Below are positions 58,411-64,000 of a DNA stretch of 64,000 nt, one piece after another; within the stretch, counting starts at the first letter, position 1; each line of letters starts with the position of its first letter. Under the pieces are notes generated by a model. That model made no database searches. It saw only the letters and a program-made list of their open reading frames with translations, and was not told where the DNA came from. The DNA is taken from NCBI GenBank assembly GCA_038501195.1, contig JBBPUQ010000007.1, positions 3,325,501 through 3,389,500 on the forward strand, in the 5' to 3' direction. A program made the position numbers and the translations under genes. This stretch comes from Nemania diffusa (taxonomy: Eukaryota > Ascomycota > Sordariomycetes > Xylariales > Xylariaceae).

Positions 58411-61024
58411 TTACCGCTTATTACCAATGTCAGTTGTTGTCTTCCTATATTCGTCTTGCTCTTCGGGAGTCATTGCATCCCATATCCTTGCCTTCTGCGA
58501 GTTCCGCCGTCGGTAATAAAGATAGGTACCTGGGTATTGCACCACCTATGCGTGGCATAAGCTCCTGAATACATAGGGGATATGAAGGCAAAGAGATCCA
58601 GACTTACCACCATCCAAATACATATCACCAACAAACCTGTGTTTGCTTTGAAGTATCGTGGCGCATCTCCCGGTTGATAGACTATGAAACATGATGAGTA
58701 ATGGAAACTTTTGTAAGAAAAAAGAAAAAGAGTGACCAACCATTTGCTCCAATAATTGCGCTAACTTGAACCCATATATTATAAATCCTACAAGAGTTAG
58801 AATCATTACAAAAAGCATGATAAAGTTTGTACGAACGCGGCAGAAACTGTCCTCTGTTGGACTGATCCAGAATTTCGGCTTGTCCAAGCAACTTGTATGG
58901 GGTGAGTACTATGAGTAGGGTTAGATTAGTTCTTAATGAATAATTTGTTTTGATACTTACTAAGGAAATGATAATAAGACAGTGGCGATGGCGAAATATG
59001 ACCAAGGAGCGATAGGACTCGGAAGCGCGATCAAAGCCGCAAAATTGGGGAGGAGCCAGAGATCTTCTGCCATTGCTACTAAACTCCTATTTTGAACCAA
59101 CTCGCTCACTGCGGTGATGAGTAACATAGTGATAGAAGAAGCAACAATATTTGGTATTGTTAGTAAGTTGGTTTGGATGACGTTAAATCCTAGGCCCCGA
59201 AACGACAGTGTCAGATATTGACCAACTGGATACTTCGGTATGCCAAATAGTAATCCTAAAGCGTATAGGGGCCACATATCATAGTCCTTTGCACATTTCC
59301 AGATCTGTCCGACGGTAAGACCTTGTCTGTTGTACATCCCCGCCTTCCCAGGGTCATCCCGGATTACTGAATGTACAGTTAATAATGAGAGTACAGTTAG
59401 GTTCATTTAAACTGGCAAACTGACCGGAGTTTACGATGATCTTCACTTCTCTCTCGGTGAAGTACCCTTTGGGATTCCACCAGCTCTTCGTCTTCGCTGG
59501 GCTCTGGGGCATCAGGAAGAATGACGCAAGTCCAACTAAGACTGGGATGAAATTAGTATTATTAAGTCGGCAGTTTCGTACTAACTTACAAGTGGCAAGG
59601 CCCCTAGGCATATTAGCGAGGATCAGCTTATCCATAGAGGGCCTCACTTACTCGACAAGGAACAACCATCGCCAGCCTGCATACCCTAAAACACCGCGAA
59701 GTGATAAAAGACCGACAGCAGCGAAGCCGACGCCAATATCGACTTAAAATGAATTCATAAGTAAGCTGATATAAGAATCTCGGATATGTGACATTGATCT
59801 CACCTAATTGAGAAGAAGTCCAAAACCAAGCCAACCTAATGGGGAGCTGCACAGATGAGTTAAGTGACGGAGAGAAGCAAGTTAAGATAGGTAAACCGTA
59901 AGCTTACCCTTCTTCCAGTATACCAGTAACTTAGGTATAAGATCATGTCGCTGTTATCTATCAGAAAAGGTTGAGTTCCCCACTCGTAAGACAGCGAAGA
60001 CTTACGGGATGAATCCGCCTTGAAATACTGCACTAGTAACTTTCTGTAAGTGAGGGCTTGTATAGGTGGCCAGTCATAATCTAACTCACACTAGAAACCT
60101 GGTGGCTAAGAATGAGCCTCGACCTGAAAGGAAGAACTGGGAGCCTGAAATGAAACTAAATATGCAAATTTGAATCGGAATCCATAGGTCCGGGCCGAGA
60201 CTGAAACCAAGGTGAGCCGGTGTTTTTCTTCACGACTGTCTTTAGAAGGGCCTACCGTTTTGAGATCAACTGTGACGGGAGCTCGGCAAGTAGGAATCCG
60301 ACCTTGGAAAGGGTTTGGCCCAGATTCTACCCCGCGTTAGGACGATTTGAAATTTATTAACCTTCACTGTAGAAGTAAAGAAGTAGTGATTGTCACCTAC
60401 ATAGTCGCTGGTGGTGAGACCGAGGTCGTCGAGCAAATTGTCCGAAACCGCGTTGGAGATGTTGCCTCGATCGATGTCTAGAGCCGCAAACATTACACAA
60501 ACCCAAACCTAATAAAGTCAAAATTGTGTTTGATTTTCGGGTTTATCTTAGCACTCGTCTACTTACCATTATCTTCCAATCGACTTTGTGTCGTACTGCG
60601 TTTTCTTCCCTGTACGTCCAACGGAATGAAGGGTCGAAAGCAGAATAATTCTCCCATTTCGGATGAATGTATTTAGCTTTATACTCTTCGATGTGCTCGG
60701 AATCCCAAATACTAGGCTGTGTTGCAGTCTGAATCCAAGTCAGCCAAAGCAAAGGTTACCTAGCTCAGAGTTGTTACATACTGCATCGAGATCAATACCG
60801 CCATTCTTCGGTCCCTTTCGAATTCTTAAGAGGCGCAGCAGGCCATCACCCAGTGCTGATTCCATCCGCTCAGAGCCTTCGGCTGCTAAAGCTGGCGCAA
60901 GAGGGGCAGCCGGACCCCCGGCATGTTTACCTTCGATGCTTTCCTGGGACCTCGACTTGCTCGGCTCCGAAGCCGAATCGGAATCATTATGTGACGATAA
61001 CCCCGCCAGTTGCTGATTAGACAT
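58411..61024 (-). CDS. MFS transporter, anion:cation symporter (allantoate/vitamin permease) type
   Basis: Twelve-helix proton symporter of the Dal5/Tna1 group. Sixteen exons: 61024-60782, 60728-60567, 60508-60401, 60326-60256, 60200-60090, 60033-60007, 59950-59908, 59846-59804, 59742-59652, 59603-59590, 59541-59425, 59366-58961, 58908-58837, 58787-58741, 58681-58608 and 58545-58411; total 1764 nt, 587 aa. The joins restore family motifs: LDIDRGNISNAV, NLGQTLSKVGFLLAELPSQL, VFQGGFIPDMILYLSYWYT, GYAGWRWLFLVEG, VAWTSRNSGSVQQRTVSA, YQPGDAPRYFKANTGLLVIC and VVQYPGTYLYYRRRN. Two exons are very small (14 and 27 nt). An acidic, Ser-rich tail of about 130 residues precedes the first helix. The exon 5/6 boundary has a competing acceptor (about 60047). 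The substrate is unknown; the family takes up organic anions such as nicotinate, pantothenate or allantoate. Confidence 0.9.
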
Positions 61025-62551
61025 GATGCTGCGGTTGATATCCGACACGTTATTATTGGTGCGTTACGCTATGCATGCAGGACAAGGAGTGATCACCTTA
61101 GCATATCAACACCTGGATACATGTAGATATATATATTTATTGTAGACACTATCAAATGGGGCAGTTCAAATAAAATCCTGGGGATCAGGATTGCGACATT
61201 GTCGTCGGACCACATATGACCCAGGTAAATCAATCACGCCATCATGCATTAATATACATCATGGTCTAGGGCGATGCCATGCTTATAACAATTTGATTTA
61301 CATTACATACATAGTAGATAACGAAAACAGAAAACCTACAGTAAGCCTGGCAAATTTCTGAGACGCTTGTACAGACGGAGAAATATCCTGGTCGGGTGTC
61401 CTACAAAAGCGACCTCAGAGGTATTTTCGACAAGCTAAGCTATGGTCTCATGTTAGAAGTTATCTATTTCATCTCGCGATGCTTACAGCTAATACCTCGC
61501 ATGAAAACCAACATCTCGCTCGTGCGTTGCTGTGTCCTCAGCGCCAATAAACCCCGAAGATATCTATGCTTAGGATAGGTAGGGCTGCAAATTTGAAGAT
61601 TTAGAGATTTTCTAGACTCCTTAAAGCCTGCCTATCATCAGTGTTCTATCAATGCACCTAGTTCCAACAACCAAACTAAGTCATCGAAGTTAATAGCACT
61701 ACACACGGACGCCCATAATGCACAAGTAATTGAATTAAAGGCCCAAGTGACTATTTTTGACAGTCAAATTTATTAAATTACTTCTTCCAGTTGAAAGATA
61801 CCGTCTTTCATTAGAGCCCAGGCAACTTATGTAGTCTCACCCTAAAAACGAAAGCTTCTTTGCTTCTATTAGATAGAAAGGGCCTTATCACGAAGTGGTA
61901 GCCTAGCAGCTATCTATTCAGAGACTAATACACTGGCTTTTCGACTTTCAATATGGGGACCAAGGACCAAGGTGGTGTCGAATTGGATAAGGAGAAGGTG
62001 GTCAGAGGCAGCAGAACCGGTGGAAATCCTGCACCGCCACAATAAGTCAGCAAAGGCTTTTGTACTGAGAGGCCGGTTCGGGGCTACGTCGTTGCTAAAA
62101 GTCTTTAATTGTGGCAGCTCTGTGATTAAATCTGTCTACGATGTCCATAGAGCAGCGACTTTCGCGCCCCAGCTCTTCAAGACATCTCAATGATACTATG
62201 AAACCGTTGGCTTCTCTCTTCGTTATCTCACTTAAGATGCCCTTTCTCACATCTGATAGAAGCTACGTCATGCAAAGCCACTAACGCCCGTGCTGACCTT
62301 AGCAACGCGGCGGTTTTGGCTTCTGTACAAGCCGCCGGAGCATTTTCAAAAAATATTAGAGATTAAAAATCGTCGCGTATGTGTACATAGGCTACCATCG
62401 TGTGCTTTTTATTTATGAATCTACTAATGAGTGTCCATGGAAGACATAATCAATTTGTCCGAAACGTAACCCCCCTTTCCCTGCGAAGCGATCTCCGTGG
62501 CGCACATCGAAGAGATGCATGAGAATAACTTCACTACACTATAGGACTTCA
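61025..62551. other. Intergenic, MFS to peroxiredoxin
   Basis: No gene supported; it holds the MFS promoter and the peroxiredoxin 3' region. ORFs at 61396-61578 and 61972-62193 lack motifs. Confidence 0.5.
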
Positions 62552-63181
62552 TTACCTAGATTTTTCAGCTGCCTTCAACCAAGCCGCTACCTGAGAAGGA
62601 TTCTCATCAGGTGGAAAAACAGGGTACCAAACCTGCACCACCTTTCCATTTTCGATGGCCAGCGTGCAGCGCTTGGCCAATAAGGCTCCCTCCCACTCGA
62701 AGACTGGCATTTTTATAGCCTGGACAAACTCTAGCTTGTTATCGCTTAGAATGTCATACGGCAGTCCCAGTCGATCCTTGACTTCCTTCTGATAAGCGGT
62801 ATCCTGTACGCTTAGACCGTATATAGTATTCACGCCCAATTCTTTCAAGGACACGAAATTGTCGCGATAACTACCTGCTTCGGCCGTACAGCCACGTGCG
62901 CCAGGCGTTTTATTCCACTCTTCTTTGACCGGTTCTCCCGGTGCACCTGTTCTAGGGTAACAGAAGAGGATGGTAAGGCCAGGGAGTTCACTAAGCTTGA
63001 CAGGTAGCTGCTGGGTAGAGACCAGGGTTAGGTCGGCTGGGATAGATGAGCCTAGGAGGTGCGATGCAAGGCCATCGTCCACAGGATGTGGGATCGTCTT
63101 GGGGACTTGGGAGTCTGGGGCTCACCAATTAGCTTTGGGCACGGGAACTAGTAACGGACTACTCTTACGATCGAGGGCCAT
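62552..63181 (-). CDS. Peroxiredoxin (AhpC/TSA-redoxin type)
   Basis: Thiol peroxidase reducing peroxides. Exon 1 is 63181-63169 (ATG plus 10 nt) and exon 2 is 63114-62552; the 54-nt intron has a GTAAGA donor, GCTAAT branch and CCCCAG acceptor. Splicing removes an in-frame TGA and gives 191 aa starting MALDHSQVPKTIPHPVDDG, which fits the family N-terminus. The peroxidatic Cys is Cys80 (PGARGCTAEAG). The usual resolving Cys five residues on is Gly85, so the enzyme is either 1-Cys or uses another Cys (56 or a later one in AKRCTLAIENG). Other family blocks: FCYPRTGAPGEP, YGLSVQDTAYQKEV, LGLPYDILSDNKLEF and WYPVFPPDENPSQVAAWL. Confidence 0.88.
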
Positions 63182-63691
63182 GGTTGTTCTTTGGCCTCTT
63201 GGTCGTTTCGAAGAAAGTATAGCAATGATTCAATATTTGGATGCGAGGATTTTTGAACTGATCACGATCATAGTTATTCACGGTGTGCGTCTTATATAGA
63301 CAATTTACCAAACTGTCGCTGCCAACAATATTTCTCAGACACCGAGGGCGGGGCTGTATGCAGGGAAACTTTTAGTTTCCGCCGCTTATGATGAGTCGTA
63401 CTGCAGGGCACACGTACGTTCACGCGGTTGGCCCTGAACATTACTCAAAATTGGGGGGCCGTGCGATACTCCAAGACTTCTAGAAAGGGAGGCTTGCCCT
63501 CTTAGGTGACCAAACTACAAGAAAACATCATGATGGTGTTGTATACATACACCCCGTCGTCGATGCGAAGATGAAATCTCTACGTGGGTTATGAGTCGCC
63601 TCTACTCCTTCACGGATGTCAGAATACACGGGTGATGCAATATGTGTTTTTACTAACATGACCCGTAATGTAGATGCGTGATGTCTCCTTT
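63182..63691. other. Intergenic, peroxiredoxin promoter to TPR gene
   Basis: No gene supported; it contains the peroxiredoxin promoter and the 3' region of the gene at the right edge. Confidence 0.5.
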
Positions 63692-64000
63692 TCATTGGCG
63701 ATCCCGTTCGTGCCAACTCGTCATTTCCTCGATCGAGCGAGAACCAGGACCAACAAGGAGTGCAATCTCATGGCTCATATTTTCGTACAAGTCTGCAATA
63801 TCCTGTCGTTTCAGAGGACCATCATTAAGGCTTATTAAATCCTCCCAGAACTTGGTCGCACGTGCGCTGTCGACACCGCCAACCTGTTCGCTGCAGCGCA
63901 ATGCCTTCCGCATCCACACTTCTGCGGCCACCATGTTCCCCATCTGCACCAAAAGAGTGCTCAAGCCGGCCATAGACTCTATCGTACTACCTCGGAGTTC
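63692..64000 (-). CDS. 3' end of a probable tetratricopeptide-repeat protein (5' part beyond window)
   Basis: The frame is open from the right edge (64000) to the TGA at 63692, 102 codons. ESMAGLSTLLVQMGNMVAAEVWMRKALRC matches the second half of a TPR of the fungal kinesin-light-chain-like type (SMA-L...-G-..EAE-..R-AL). The remainder is a non-repeat C-terminal tail (LISLNDGPLKRQDIADLYENM). The upstream domain, if any (NB-ARC, patatin or other), is outside the window. Confidence 0.5.
   Translation of the reverse strand, partial: ELRGSTIESMAGLSTLLVQMGNMVAAEVWMRKALRCSEQVGGVDSARATKFWEDLISLNDGPLKRQDIADLYENMSHEIALLVGPGSRSIEEMTSWHERDRQ

Overview
The window is nuclear DNA of a filamentous ascomycete (Pezizomycotina, most likely a Sordariomycete). 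The support is short introns (mostly about 50-100 nt) with GT..AG ends and CTAAC-type branch points, an AA9 cellulose oxidase with a fungal CBM1, HET, HNH and 2EXR proteins typical of these fungi, and dispersed minus-strand 5S rRNA genes of the Neurospora type. Gene islands are GC-richer and are separated by long AT-rich, gene-poor tracts.

Layout: 1-1522 (-) aromatic-ring FAD monooxygenase, cut by the left edge; 2452-2570 (-) 5S rRNA; 2716-4158 (-) HNH-nuclease-like protein; 6678-8219 (+) tyrosinase; 9352-10164 (+) disordered RS-rich protein; 12338-13600 (+) second FAD monooxygenase; 14338-15832 (+) AA9 LPMO with CBM1; 17341-19553 (+) 2-isopropylmalate synthase; 21139-22866 (+) vacuolar amino-acid transporter; 24013-26055 (+) HET-domain protein followed at once by a second 5S gene (26160-26278, -); 26784-27860 (-) membrane protein; 30268-31579 a 5S relic split by a 1.2-kb insert that carries a small spliced gene; 35105-36990 (+) amino-acid permease; 38047-38745 (+) 2EXR protein; 39220-40953 (+) ankyrin protein; 41872-44206 (-) eIF2B epsilon; 49454-51771 (-) Skn7 response-regulator factor; 58411-61024 (-) 16-exon MFS transporter; 62552-63181 (-) peroxiredoxin; 63692-64000 (-) 3' end of a probable TPR protein.

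For the spliced CDSs the summed exon lengths are multiples of three, and exon joins restore family motifs. Splice sites were read by eye and have no transcript support. Housekeeping and regulatory genes (leuA, eIF2B epsilon, SKN7) alternate with secreted oxidases (tyrosinase, LPMO), transporters, and accessory genes (HET, HNH, ankyrin).

There is no evidence of one large biosynthetic cluster. The two FAD monooxygenases, the tyrosinase and the LPMO are oxidative enzymes in the left 16 kb but are separated by gene-poor DNA. The most unusual signal is that all three 5S loci sit beside accessory or lineage-specific genes. One 5S is interrupted by an insert, and another lies with a HET gene between about 200-bp imperfect direct repeats.
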